Assembly (NCBI RefSeq): GCF_913055165.1
Contig: NZ_CAJXJS010000001.1
Location: 158,005 to 222,004, forward strand
DNA: 64,000 bases
Source: an uncultured Devosia sp.
Lineage (GTDB): Bacteria; Pseudomonadota; Alphaproteobacteria; Rhizobiales; Devosiaceae
Direction of reading: 5' to 3'
The notes under the pieces were generated by a model. That model was not told the DNA's origin. It searched no databases and worked only from the letters and a program-made list of their open reading frames with translations. This document shows positions 24,745-33,888 of the stretch, in pieces (positions within the stretch are counted from its first letter, which is position 1; each line of letters begins with the position of its first letter). The translations under genes were made by a program, and so were the position numbers.

Positions 24745-25686
24745 TTATTTGGAGAATGGCGCCAGTGTCGCCGTGTTCGGTACATTCTGGTGCACATAGC
24801 CCAGCACGCTCGCGGGCACTTCCGTGGCCAGCCAGTCACGGAAAAAGCCCAGCTTCTTGGGCTCCCGCCGCCCCTTGGCCGTTGCCAGGAAATAGCCGCG
24901 CTTGCCCGCTGCCGGCAGATCAAACGGGCGGATCAGCCGCCCATCGCTCACCGCATCGGCGGTCATCATGTCGGCGGCCAGCAAGATGCCCTGCCCGGAA
25001 ATCGCCGCATCAAAGGCCAGCGAGGCATCCGAATAGACCGGGCCACTAAGCGGCATGGCCGGGTCCAGCCCCGCTGTTTTCAGCCAGGCCGGCCAGTCGA
25101 GCATGCTGGTCTGGTCGGCAATCACCGGCACATGCGCCAGGTCCGCCGGGTTTTTCACCCGGTCGCGGATCAGGGGGGAACAGACCGGCTGGTATTCCTG
25201 TCCGCCGATCAGGCTCACATTGACCCCCGGCCAGGTTCCGTCGCCATAGCGGATGCCGCAATCGATATCGGGCCGGCTCAGGTCCAGCATTGCCCCGGTC
25301 ACTGTCAGCCGCACTTCCAGGCCCGGATAGAGCGCGGAGAATTTGTTGACCCGCCAGATCAGCCAGCGCGAGGCAAACACGCTCCCCACCGTCACGTTGA
25401 GCACGCCCTCATGCGCGCCCGTCAGGCTCGCCAGGCCATCCTGCAATTGGGTGAAGCCGCCAGTCAGTTGCGGCAAGACCTGCATGAGGGCTGGCAGCGG
25501 TTTGATGCCCTGCGGCGTGCGCGCGAACAATTCCATGCCCAGCCGGTCCTCGGCCCGTCGCAGATGCTGGCTGACCGCGCCAATGGTCACGCCCAGCTCC
25601 TCGGCCGCCGGCGCCAGCGCCCCGCGACGGGCGACAATTTCGATGGCGCGCAGTGCATTGAGCGGAATGGGGAAGGGGTTTGTCAT
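24745..25686 (-). CDS. LysR-family regulator, GcvA-like
   Basis: 313 residues. The start MTNPFPIPLNALRAIEIVARRGALAPAAEELGVTIGAVSQHLRRAE is typical of GcvA-like LysR proteins. The effector domain follows (VLNVTVGSVFASRWLI, LEVRLTVTGAMLDLSRPDIDCGIRYG). GcvA-type members respond to amino acids or related metabolites, so the DadA-like gene downstream on this strand may be its target. The tiny 45-residue protein lies divergently. An AT-rich stretch (25686-25702) precedes the start and could hold its promoter. Confidence 0.87.
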   Translation of the reverse strand: MTNPFPIPLNALRAIEIVARRGALAPAAEELGVTIGAVSQHLRRAEDRLGMELFARTPQGIKPLPALMQVLPQLTGGFTQLQDGLASLTGAHEGVLNVTVGSVFASRWLIWRVNKFSALYPGLEVRLTVTGAMLDLSRPDIDCGIRYGDGTWPGVNVSLIGGQEYQPVCSPLIRDRVKNPADLAHVPVIADQTSMLDWPAWLKTAGLDPAMPLSGPVYSDASLAFDAAISGQGILLAADMMTADAVSDGRLIRPFDLPAAGKRGYFLATAKGRREPKKLGFFRDWLATEVPASVLGYVHQNVPNTATLAPFSK

Positions 25687-25790
25687 ATAGATTTTCTATA
25701 TCGGCGTGCAGGCCTTGTCCATTGCAGGTGCAGCTCTGCGGGCGCATCATGAGCTCATAGCAAATCCCTCATCACTTCCGGAGACAGAAA

Positions 25791-25928
25791 ATGTCACTCC
25801 TGACCCGCCTTCTGGCGTGGTTCGGCAAGTTCGTGCCGTCACGCCCCCGCACACCCCATCCCGACAGCATGCCCCTGCATGACTGGGCCGATCTGCCGCC
25901 GCATCATCCCAACTGCGATCCGTGCTGA
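25791..25928 (+). CDS. 45-residue protein of unknown function beside LysR
   Basis: A small ORF, MSLLTRLLAWFGKFVPSRP at its N-terminus and HDWADLPPHHPNCDPC at its C-terminus. GGAG sits 8 bases before the ATG. The N-terminal third is an amphipathic, basic helix (possible membrane association), the middle is Pro-rich, and the tail has two His and two Cys arranged HH-x3-C-x2-C, able to bind metal. I recall similar small proteins next to GcvA-like LysR genes in rhizobia, but cannot check this. The stop is directly followed by the end of the convergent extensin-like gene. Confidence 0.65.
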   Translation: MSLLTRLLAWFGKFVPSRPRTPHPDSMPLHDWADLPPHHPNCDPC

Positions 25929-26840
25929 TCACTCGCAGATCTGCGCTGTGCAGTTCTGTCCGTGGCACCCCAGGTCCAGGTGGAAATGATCCTCATGCTC
26001 GGCATTGGCCTCGGGGCCAAGCACCGTGGTGAACCGCCCGCAAGCCGCCCCATGCGCCTGCCGCAACAGCCGCCCCGCCGGTGCCGCCGCCGGCAGCCAG
26101 TCCGCCTCCACGGCAATGCTCTGGCCATTTTCCAGCGTGAACCCCACCACGTCGAGCGCATTGGCAAAGCCATGTTCGGAGACGAACCCGTCCTGCGCGC
26201 CATTACGGTTGCGGCACATCAATGAGGTGCCGGTGGTGACGCCCGCCAGCGGACTGTCGAGCGCTGCGCCGGCATAAATATCCACCGCGCCCACCCAGTC
26301 GGCAATCGCCCCGGCCATCTGGCAATTGGTGGTGACCGGCGCAGTAAACCCGATCTCCCGCCCATTGACCCGCACGCCGGTCATCGACAGCGGCGAGCGC
26401 ACCCCGCAAATCCCTTCGGCCACCGGATCGAGCATCTCCCCGATCACCCGGCCCTCCAGCAGCGCCGGACAGGCCGTCTGGTACACCCGTTCCGGCTCCG
26501 GCTCCGCGCGGGCAACCGGCACAGCGCTTTTCGCCTCGGCATCATCCACCTCTGGCGCGGAATCTTCCTCTACCGCAGTCTGCCCTGCCGGTCGCGGGCG
26601 GGGCATCGGTGGCGCATCATCCGCCTCGGCGTCTTCCTCCGCTGCGGGCCGTTCATCACGCGGCGTCGGGGTCACCGGCGCGACCGGCTCAATCGGCGCC
26701 TCCCGAACAGTGGCCGGCGCCACCCGCTCGGGCAGCACATCCTCCACGAAACGCTCGAAATCCTGCAACAAATCCTGCCCCGCAGCCGGGGTGGTCGCGA
26801 TAAGCAGGGCGGCGATGGCAGTCTGGGTGAACCTGTGCAT
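25929..26840 (-). CDS. Extensin-like C-terminal domain protein
   Basis: 303 residues. A signal peptide (AIAALLIATTPAAG) is followed by a long acidic, Pro-rich low-complexity region (residues 40-120, PVTPTPRDERPAAEEDAEAD). The extensin-like C-terminal domain fills the last 180 residues: ACPALLEGRVIGEMLDPVA, TTNCQMAGAIADWVGAV, SEHGFANALDVVGFTLENG and EHEDHFHLDLG. The conserved His and Asp residues resemble a metal-dependent cell-wall hydrolase (DD-peptidase-like) fold. It should act in the periplasm on peptidoglycan. It ends 1 base after the stop of the convergent small gene. Confidence 0.88.
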   Translation of the reverse strand: MHRFTQTAIAALLIATTPAAGQDLLQDFERFVEDVLPERVAPATVREAPIEPVAPVTPTPRDERPAAEEDAEADDAPPMPRPRPAGQTAVEEDSAPEVDDAEAKSAVPVARAEPEPERVYQTACPALLEGRVIGEMLDPVAEGICGVRSPLSMTGVRVNGREIGFTAPVTTNCQMAGAIADWVGAVDIYAGAALDSPLAGVTTGTSLMCRNRNGAQDGFVSEHGFANALDVVGFTLENGQSIAVEADWLPAAAPAGRLLRQAHGAACGRFTTVLGPEANAEHEDHFHLDLGCHGQNCTAQICE

Positions 26841-26942
26841 GGCTCTTCAACGCGCCATCCGCCCTCCCGTTGCCGCAAAACCCCGGTTAACCCCCGCTAA
26901 ACCATCTTTCTCGGCTCCCGCGCTTCTGCTACAGCCACGGCT

Positions 26943-28748
26943 ATGACCACGCCGCTCAAGAACATTCGCAATTTCTCCATCGTCGCCCATATCGACCATG
27001 GCAAATCCACCCTGGCCGATCGTCTGATCCAGATGACGGGCGGGCTCGACCTGCGCGAGATGAAGGCCCAGGTGCTCGATTCGATGGATATCGAGCGCGA
27101 GCGCGGCATCACCATCAAGGCGCAGACCGTGCGTCTCAAATACAAGGCCGAAGATGGCGAGGATTACATCCTCAACCTCATCGACACCCCCGGCCATGTC
27201 GACTTCGCCTATGAAGTCTCCCGGTCGATGGCCGCCGTCGAAGGCTCCCTGCTCGTGGTCGATGCCAGCCAGGGCGTCGAGGCGCAGACCTTGGCCAATG
27301 TCTATCACGCCATCGACGCCAATCACGAAATCGTCCCGGTGCTCAACAAGGTCGATCTGCCCGCCGCCGATGTCGAGCGCGTCAAGACCCAGATCGAGGA
27401 CGTCATCGGCATCGACGCGTCCGACGCGCTGGAAATTTCGGCCAAGACAGGCCTGGGCATGGAAACCGTGCTCGAAGCCATCGTCAAGCGCCTCCCCGCC
27501 CCCAAGGGCGAGCTCAATGCGCCCCTGAAGGCCCTGCTGGTCGATAGCTGGTACGACACCTATCTGGGCGTGGTTGTCCTCGTCCGCATCATCGATGGGG
27601 TGATGAAGAAGGGCCAGAAGATCCGCATGATGGCCTCTGGCGCCGTTTACGAGCTGGACCGCGTCGCCGTCACCACCCCCAAGCTGGTCGAGGTCAAGGA
27701 GCTGACCCCGGGCGAGCTGGGCGTCTTCACCGCCTCGATCAAGGAAGTGGCCGACACCAATGTCGGCGACACCATCACCGAAGACAAGAAACCCACCGAA
27801 AAGGCGCTGCCCGGCTTCCGCCCGGCCCAGCCGGTGGTGTTCTGCGGCCTCTTCCCGGTCGATGCTTCGGACTTTGACGAGCTGCGCGCCGCCATGGGCA
27901 AGCTGCGCCTGAACGACGCCAGCTTCTCCTTCGAGATGGAAACCAGCGCCGCCCTCGGCTTCGGCTTCCGCTGCGGTTTTTTGGGGCTCTTGCATCTCGA
28001 AATCATCCAGGAGCGCCTCTCCAGAGAATTCGATCTCGATCTCATCGCCACCGCCCCCTCCGTGGTCTACGAGGTCGAAATGACCAATGGCGAGACGCAA
28101 TATCTGCACAATCCCGCCGACCTGCCCGATGTGATGAAGATCGCCGAAATCCGCGAACCCTGGATCAAGGCGACCATTCTCACCCCCGACGAATATCTCG
28201 GCGCGATCCTCAAGCTCTGCCAGGACCGCCGCGGCATCCAGACCAATCTGAGCTATGTCGGCCAGCGCGCCATGGTCGAATATGAACTGCCGCTCAACGA
28301 GGTGGTGTTCGATTTCTACGATCGCCTGAAGTCGATCTCAAAAGGCTATGCCAGCTTCGACTATCAGCTCGCCGAACACCGCGCCGGCGACCTGGTCAAG
28401 CTCTCGATCCTGGTCAATGCCGAGCCGGTCGATGCCCTCTCCATGCTGGTGCACCGCACTGTCGCTGAGTCACGTGGCCGCGTCATGTGCGAAAAGCTCA
28501 AGGAGCTGATCCCCCCGCATCTGTTCGTCATCCCGATCCAGGCCGCCATTGGCGGCAAGATCATCGCCCGCGAAACCGTCCGCGCCATGCGCAAGGACGT
28601 GACGGCCAAGTGCTACGGCGGCGACGCCACGCGCAAACGTAAGCTGCTGGAAAAGCAGAAGGCGGGCAAAAAGAGAATGCGCCAGTTTGGTAGTGTGGAA
28701 ATCCCACAAGAGGCATTCATCAAAGCCCTCAAGATGGGCGACGACTAA
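26943..28748 (+). CDS. lepA: Elongation factor 4 (LepA)
   Basis: 601 residues, the standard length. The GTPase domain shows [14 protein letters not shown] (P-loop), [12 protein letters not shown] (switch I), [11 protein letters not shown] (G3) and [13 protein letters not shown] (G4). The domains after it match Lep[21 protein letters not shown], the [22 protein letters not shown] block and the C-terminal [21 protein letters not shown]. The GTPase acts on translating ribosomes, with a role in back-translocation or biogenesis. A 102-base spacer separates it from the divergent extensin-like gene. Confidence 0.97.
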   Translation: MTTPLKNIRNFSIVAHIDHGKSTLADRLIQMTGGLDLREMKAQVLDSMDIERERGITIKAQTVRLKYKAEDGEDYILNLIDTPGHVDFAYEVSRSMAAVEGSLLVVDASQGVEAQTLANVYHAIDANHEIVPVLNKVDLPAADVERVKTQIEDVIGIDASDALEISAKTGLGMETVLEAIVKRLPAPKGELNAPLKALLVDSWYDTYLGVVVLVRIIDGVMKKGQKIRMMASGAVYELDRVAVTTPKLVEVKELTPGELGVFTASIKEVADTNVGDTITEDKKPTEKALPGFRPAQPVVFCGLFPVDASDFDELRAAMGKLRLNDASFSFEMETSAALGFGFRCGFLGLLHLEIIQERLSREFDLDLIATAPSVVYEVEMTNGETQYLHNPADLPDVMKIAEIREPWIKATILTPDEYLGAILKLCQDRRGIQTNLSYVGQRAMVEYELPLNEVVFDFYDRLKSISKGYASFDYQLAEHRAGDLVKLSILVNAEPVDALSMLVHRTVAESRGRVMCEKLKELIPPHLFVIPIQAAIGGKIIARETVRAMRKDVTAKCYGGDATRKRKLLEKQKAGKKRMRQFGSVEIPQEAFIKALKMGDD

Positions 28749-28903
28749 GAACGATCACCCCGTCACCTCTCTCGTGCGAGATTCAAACGGGGCATCGTTG
28801 CAAAGCCGCCTCCCTTGTTCAGGGTAGGGTGCCAGACAACTCCGTTCGCTATTCTCCGGCCGCCCTGCCAATCCGGGCGACGTCGAACCAGGGAGAATTA
28901 CGC

Positions 28904-29497
28904 GTGGCACCATCGCAAGGCTGGACGGATTTTCTCGCGCCCGGCGAAAAACTCCTTTGGCAGGGCCGCCCTGCGCCGGGGGTCCGGCTGGGAGATTTCC
29001 TCACCGCCCGCCTGCCCTTTGGCCTGGTCTTCACCGCCTTTGCCGTGTTTTGGATCATGGCGACCTCGGCCATGACGCAGAACGCGAGCATGGGTTTTGA
29101 GTTCTTCCCCCTGTTCGGCATTCCCTTCGTGCTGTTGGGCCTTCATCAGGTCATTGGCGCGCCCCTCTGGGATGCCTATGAGCGCACCCATAGCTGGTAC
29201 GCAATGTCCGACCAAGCCGCCTTCATCGCCACCGAACTGTTCGGCCGGCGCGCCCTCAAGCGCATTCCCCTGGCCGACATGAATGCGCTCGAGCTTGAAG
29301 ACGGTGTTGAAGGCACGGTCTGGTTCAAGCGCGAAACCCAGCTCCACACCAGCACCACCCGCACGAAAAACGGCCTGCCCCGGCACCGCACCTATACCTC
29401 CCAGACGCGCACCGGCTTCAAGCGCATCGCCGACGCCCGCCAGGTCTACGGCCTCATCGCCCGCCAGCTCAGCCGCCAGAGCCAGACGGCGTCCTGA
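28904..29497 (+). CDS. Membrane protein with PH-like (bPH) domain, unknown function
   Basis: 197 residues from a GTG with GGGAGA 7 bases upstream; this start is preferred over one at 28829. The beginning DFLAPGEKLLWQGRPAPG resembles many small bacterial PH-like proteins. Two membrane helices (FGLVFTAFAVFWIMA and FFPLFGIPFVLLGLHQVI) follow, then a soluble domain (AMSDQAAFIATELFGRRALKRIPLADMNALELED) with the strand pattern of a bacterial PH-like fold. The tail is basic. No neighbour gives context. The function is unknown. Confidence 0.75.
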   Translation: MAPSQGWTDFLAPGEKLLWQGRPAPGVRLGDFLTARLPFGLVFTAFAVFWIMATSAMTQNASMGFEFFPLFGIPFVLLGLHQVIGAPLWDAYERTHSWYAMSDQAAFIATELFGRRALKRIPLADMNALELEDGVEGTVWFKRETQLHTSTTRTKNGLPRHRTYTSQTRTGFKRIADARQVYGLIARQLSRQSQTAS

Positions 29498-30050
29498 GCC
29501 GGGGCAGGGCAAGCGCGCGGGGCTTCGCTCCGGCCCGCAGGGCAAAATCGCTCCAGTGGAGCAATTTTTGGCAGCTAGGCCCGGAGTGCTCTATGCACGC
29601 AGGGTGAGAGCCAACGCGCAGCGCCGGGTGAGGGGGCCTTATCTGATGCGCCCGACCCAAACAGGCACAATCCTTCCTTCACCTCCCCCTTGATGGGGGG
29701 TAGCGCCGCTCGGCCCGAAGGGCCCTGGAAAAGCTAGGTGGGGGTGATTTCTCGACACCGCACAGCCCAACGCCCCCGCCCTTCGATTCCGCTGCGCGGC
29801 ACCTCAGGATGAGGGCTCCAAAACATCCAGCTATTTCCAGCACGATTTCCCACGGGCCTCATGGTGAGGTGCGCAGCGCCAGCGGAGCCTCGCACCACGA
29901 GGGCGGGTGTCCCAAAACCCTCAACAGGCTCAATGTCATCCCTCCCCCTGAAGAAGGGGGAAGAGCCCGCCGGTGCCTGCCGCGTGAGCCCTGCGAAGCA
30001 AGTGGGATCAGGTGCATTCAATGGAAATTGGGAACGCAGACATCTCCCGG
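29498..30050. repeat. 553-bp repeat-filled spacer next to the R-M-like module
   Basis: No plausible gene is seen here. The spacer contains a hairpin AAAATCGCTCCA-G-TGGAGCAATTTT (29544-29568, one mismatch), a family A element near 29682-29745 ending in CTAGGTGGGGGTG, a segment with TGCGCGGCACCTCAGGATGA (29793-29812), a partly self-complementary block around CATGGTGAGG and CACCACGAGG (29853-29911), and a second copy of CCTCCCCCTGAAGAAGGGGG (29942-29961). Such mosaics mark sites where elements have accumulated, in line with insertion of the neighbouring module. Confidence 0.7.
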
Positions 30051-30851
30051 CTATGCCGGATCGACATTCTCAAGGAAGTACGATTTCGCCACCGTCAGCC
30101 TGTTAAAAAATTCTTCATGTTTTTGATTGGCCTCCCTGAGGGCATTTGCGATCTCGGTTATTTTTTCGTCTGAATTGCCGGGGATCCAGAGCCTCGCGAT
30201 GTCCTGTGGGTATATTTCTACCTGCCCGCTCGAGCCGTTTATGTATCTGTATATCTGTCGCTGCCCTTCGTCCGACAGCAAGTAGGATGCAGAGTACCAT
30301 GCAAGTTTCGGGTCACGAAATCTTACTATGGATATGTGTCCGTCAACTAGGGCAGGAAACGATTTATCATATACCGCAATTCGGCCAATCGTCCCGTCCC
30401 CAGTGGAGTTGATCAGTAGATCATTTTCTATAATTCCGGCCTTTTCGGCATTCTTTAGGTAGAAAGAGCGCTCAACAGATCGGGCAAGATCCAGGTCAAC
30501 GTAGCCACTTCGAATGCAATTGGACTTTAAGGCACAGATGTTCCGGCTCCCACCATTTGAGTCTAGGCGCGCACCGCTTCGGTTCATCATTCCTTCGTAG
30601 TCAAGGCTCTCTGGGTCGGAGTCATCGTCAGCATACGAGGGCTGGCGCCCGCGTCCAATAGCCCTCGCAACAACGTTGATGTCGCCAAGTTGAAATGCGC
30701 CTAAATGACTTTCTGCCCGCTCGACCGCTCCAGCATAGCGCTCCTGGTGAAACTCGGGTTCCAAAATATGGTTATGCAGTTGTAGTTCGTCATGCGCGCC
30801 TGGTAGGTCAAGTTTGGTCGCCGCAAAAGCCCTAAGCGTTACCATCGGCAT
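30051..30851 (-). CDS. Half-size specificity subunit (HsdS-like), one target-recognition domain
   Basis: 266 residues, starting at the ATG that overlaps the upstream stop (TAATG), so translation is coupled to the methylase. The C-terminal half is a single target-recognition domain with the type I S-subunit signature YRYINGSSGQVEIYPQDIARLWIP, followed by a coiled-coil helix (ITEIANALREANQKHEEFFNRL). Typical HsdS proteins are about 400 residues with two such domains. Here one domain is preceded by a 100-residue N-terminal region I do not recognise, possibly a degenerate first domain. It may dimerise to give a palindromic site. Base composition is visibly AT-richer than in neighbours. Confidence 0.8.
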   Translation of the reverse strand: MPMVTLRAFAATKLDLPGAHDELQLHNHILEPEFHQERYAGAVERAESHLGAFQLGDINVVARAIGRGRQPSYADDDSDPESLDYEGMMNRSGARLDSNGGSRNICALKSNCIRSGYVDLDLARSVERSFYLKNAEKAGIIENDLLINSTGDGTIGRIAVYDKSFPALVDGHISIVRFRDPKLAWYSASYLLSDEGQRQIYRYINGSSGQVEIYPQDIARLWIPGNSDEKITEIANALREANQKHEEFFNRLTVAKSYFLENVDPA

Positions 30852-32683
30852 TATGCCCACTCCACATTTGCCTTAATAAACTCACTAATTTCAGGGAGGT
30901 CTGAGGCGATAACTCCCTCAGCGTTTCTTACGAGCCGCCCCGACCTATCCTTGCCCGATTGAGTTGTTTGGGCAAAGACGATGTCTGGATCGGCCTCAGC
31001 AAGTGCTATGTCATCAAGTTTTTGCGGACGTTTCTGAACGAACAAAACGCATGTCTTCGTATTGGTGTAAGGTTTAAACATATCTCCCGTTAACCCCACC
31101 ACAGCAACAATTCGGCAGTGAGTTATTATGTGACGTCTGATGTTTTCATCGTTATAATTTTTCAGAACACCGCGAGGAAGAACTATAGCCATTCTTCCGT
31201 TCGGGTTTAGAAGGCTAATACAACGTTCTATGAACAATTTGTCCCTTGAGACTTGAGAGAGCCTCTTCCTCTTGTTTCCTTTTATTTTGTAGGCGATTTC
31301 GTACTTCGAAAGAGTATCTTCGGCTTTTATGTCCCCCGCAAACGGTGGATTCGTTGCTATGATGTCGAACCCGCGAGGCTTGCGCTCCTTGCCGGCGCCC
31401 ACCATAAACTTCGCTTGGGTAGCTTGATCCCAGTAGTTCTCGTTTAGTCCGTCAGCAACCGCAATATTTGAGCGACCGTCGCCCCAAATCAGCATGTATG
31501 CTTTAGCTACTTTGGCAAGTGTCCGGTCGTAATCCATCCCAAATACGTAAGTTGATGCATAATCTTTCTGGTTCTCTAGTATTTCAGATTGGTCGTCCCG
31601 ATCAGAAGCGATGTCCTTGAATACCTTGTCCATCGTGTAGATAAGAAATCCGCCGCTACCGCAGGCGGGGTCAAAAATTGACTCGTTATCCCTGGGATTC
31701 AGCACGTCGATGCACATTTGAACCACGTGTCGCGGCGTAAAGTACTGGCCTTTGTCCCCCTTCATCCCAGGATTGATCATAACTTCAAATGCAGCTCCCA
31801 ATGCGTCTGCGTCCGAGCGCAAAAGGTAAGCCTTCTGGAGTGCGGATACACAGTACGCTAGGGTTTCGTCCCCAAGGTTAAGAGCATCACTTGCCTCAAA
31901 TACGCCTGCCCAATGGTTCTTCGCAGAATCAAAGAGAGACACAATGCGGGTTCTAGCGTCTGCGGCACTTTCAAACGCGCCGACACGAAATTGGGCCCGA
32001 GACTGATCATTTTTGAGATTTCTTCGCTCATCGTAGAGCTTTGAAAATACCAGCTTAAAAATCTCATCGAACGCGTCGGCACCCTCATGGGCCTTTATAA
32101 AGTCTTCACATTCGCGGAACAATGAGAGAAAATCTTGTACAGGTTCAAGTTCGGCCCGAGTTATCGGTGAGTCAACGTCCGAAATTTTCTCGGATTTTCT
32201 CGGAATATTTCGCAACTCGCGCCAAGTTGCTTCTTCGGAATGTTCATTTGGTTCGAGGCGCAGCAAGTAAACGTGGGGAGGTGTGCCGTTACTCCAGAGC
32301 CCAATCCGGCAACCAGTTGCGTTCATGTAGACCTGAAGTTGTTCTATACCGTCTTTTCGGTTCGGCTTTCTAACCTCAACGAAGATCCTGGGAGTCTTCT
32401 TCTTATTGTCAGTATATATGACGATGTCAGCAGCTTTCTTGGCTTCCCCAGACCCCACGGATACGGGCACTTCTATCGCCATTTGATCAAAGGGGTAACC
32501 ATACTCAACATGTAGTCTGTAAAGCCACCATTGCCGCACCAGTTCCTCGGGCTTTCCGGTGACTTTGTAAGGCTTTCTACGAACTGGGCAGAAAATATAG
32601 GCGTCATCGCCTACTTCATAGATGGTAGGTATGTCGGAAGCTGTGGAAGGTCGCTCTTCCGTCGCGATCTTATCAAAATGCAT
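30851..32683 (-). CDS. N6-adenine DNA methylase fused to HsdR-N-type nuclease domain
   Basis: 610 residues. Residues 1-170 match the HsdR N-terminal nuclease fold (type I R_N): Asp86 in AADIVIYTDN and Glu103 in FVEVRKPN. The next catalytic position, usually Lys (E-x-K), is Arg105. The methylase follows: a helical HsdM-type N-domain (200-330), SAM motif DPACGSGG at 338-345, and NPPF at 445-448, the N6-adenine catalytic motif. It should methylate DNA together with the S subunit, and perhaps cut. No ATP-dependent HsdR translocase gene is nearby. AT-rich codons differ from flanking genes, suggesting horizontal transfer. Confidence 0.88.
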   Translation of the reverse strand: MHFDKIATEERPSTASDIPTIYEVGDDAYIFCPVRRKPYKVTGKPEELVRQWWLYRLHVEYGYPFDQMAIEVPVSVGSGEAKKAADIVIYTDNKKKTPRIFVEVRKPNRKDGIEQLQVYMNATGCRIGLWSNGTPPHVYLLRLEPNEHSEEATWRELRNIPRKSEKISDVDSPITRAELEPVQDFLSLFRECEDFIKAHEGADAFDEIFKLVFSKLYDERRNLKNDQSRAQFRVGAFESAADARTRIVSLFDSAKNHWAGVFEASDALNLGDETLAYCVSALQKAYLLRSDADALGAAFEVMINPGMKGDKGQYFTPRHVVQMCIDVLNPRDNESIFDPACGSGGFLIYTMDKVFKDIASDRDDQSEILENQKDYASTYVFGMDYDRTLAKVAKAYMLIWGDGRSNIAVADGLNENYWDQATQAKFMVGAGKERKPRGFDIIATNPPFAGDIKAEDTLSKYEIAYKIKGNKRKRLSQVSRDKLFIERCISLLNPNGRMAIVLPRGVLKNYNDENIRRHIITHCRIVAVVGLTGDMFKPYTNTKTCVLFVQKRPQKLDDIALAEADPDIVFAQTTQSGKDRSGRLVRNAEGVIASDLPEISEFIKANVEWA

Positions 32684-32836
32684 TGTAGATACCCTTTTTT
32701 GCTACGCATAGTGTAAGGCAGGGGTTCAGTCCATTGGCGGTCAGACGAACTAGCAAGCCCCTATAAACTTCTCCCCGCCCCTCCACCCCCGCTTACCCTC
32801 TCCTGTCATCCACCCCCCTTCCGACAGGAGCAATCC

Positions 32837-33466
32837 GTGTTCAAAAATCCCCCCATCGCCTCTGGCCCGGCCGAACCCGCGCAGAAACCGCCCGTCGCGC
32901 GCCGGAACGGCCCACCACCCTCGCTGAGCCTTGCCGGCCGCCACGAAACCCTGGTTATTCGCCTCACCGCGCTGCACAAGGATGTCACGACCCTCGCCAC
33001 GCGGCGCGGGCGGCAGGAACTGTCCGAAACCGTGCGCATCTTGGCCGAAGGGCTGATGGCTGATTGCGCGCCGTTTCGTGAGCCCCGCGACCGACTGCCG
33101 GTGGCGGCGCCCGATCTGGCCGGGCTCTGCGTGCAGCTCGGCCAGGTGCTGGCGCAATTGGAAAATTACGAGCGCTGCCACACCTTCTGGAATGCGGGCG
33201 AAAACTGCTGGAGCTGGCGGCTCGATGGGGCCACCACGCCGGTCAAGCGGTTGAAGCCGCAATTGACGCAGACAAGCGCGGCGGCGCAGGGCAATTCCGG
33301 CCTGCGGGACAAATTCACACGCATGATTCTGGTCAATCGCAACCAGGCCTATGAGCGTGGCTTTGAAGCCGGGCGCGCCGCGCGCATCGGCCCGCCCGTG
33401 CCCCCGGGCTTTGCCGAGCCCGACGCCTCGGCAAAAAATAATCCCCGCCTGGCAGACCTGGATTAA
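32837..33466 (+). CDS. Conserved-looking protein of unknown function
   Basis: 209 residues from a GTG with AGGAG 8 bases upstream. The first 30 residues are Pro-rich and disordered. The middle is helical (LVIRLTALHKDVTTLATRRGRQELSETVRILAEGL), with CVQLGQVLAQLENYERCHTFW and further aromatic residues (NCWSW). The tail ends in charged residues. No signal peptide or membrane segment is seen. I do not recognise the family. Codon use matches the chromosome, so the AT-rich island ends before this gene. Confidence 0.68.
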   Translation: MFKNPPIASGPAEPAQKPPVARRNGPPPSLSLAGRHETLVIRLTALHKDVTTLATRRGRQELSETVRILAEGLMADCAPFREPRDRLPVAAPDLAGLCVQLGQVLAQLENYERCHTFWNAGENCWSWRLDGATTPVKRLKPQLTQTSAAAQGNSGLRDKFTRMILVNRNQAYERGFEAGRAARIGPPVPPGFAEPDASAKNNPRLADLD

Positions 33467-33888
33467 CCTAGCGCCATCTCCCCGCACGGGCAGTCAGCAT
33501 GCGACTGAAGCAAGGGGAGAGCCGGTCGCGGGTGTGCGCATCGCCCGCGGGTTGGATGCGCGCCACCCTGCGACGAGCGATCAATGGGGACGACAAATCC
33601 AATAGAAATCCGGCTCCGGAGACAGGTTTCGTCTCATAAAAAATATCCGAGACGCAATCTGTCTCCGGATCTGCCTGACGTGCCGTCAGGCAAAATCTCT
33701 CCAGTGGAGAGATTTTAGGAAGGCAGGCCATGAGAGCTACGCTCGAATGGCGATGCTGCAGCAAAAACCATCCGAACCGTGTTCGGATGGCCATCTCCGC
33801 ACGCCCCCACATTTCTTCCCCGTCCCCTGCATCCATCCCCGCTGCGTCTGCGTATCTCCTTACAAGCACAATACAGGAGCCCAACGCA
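33467..33888. repeat. Four consecutive hairpins in the spacer before the SDR gene
   Basis: The spacer holds a chain of perfect palindromes: TCCGGAGACAG/CTGTCTCCGGA (33615-33669) enclosing CGTCTC/GAGACG; GCCTGACG-TGC-CGTCAGGC (33673-33691); AAAATCTCTCCA-G-TGGAGAGATTTT (33692-33716); and CCATCCGAAC-CGT-GTTCGGATGG (33768-33790). Related units occur at 29544-29568 and 59893-59950. No gene is visible in it except the SDR ribosome-binding site at its end. Confidence 0.85.

Noticed and set aside
29498..33888. A mobile element carrying the R-M-like module
   Set aside because: No integrase, transposase, target-site duplication or tRNA-type attachment site is visible; composition and repeats suggest transfer but not a defined element.
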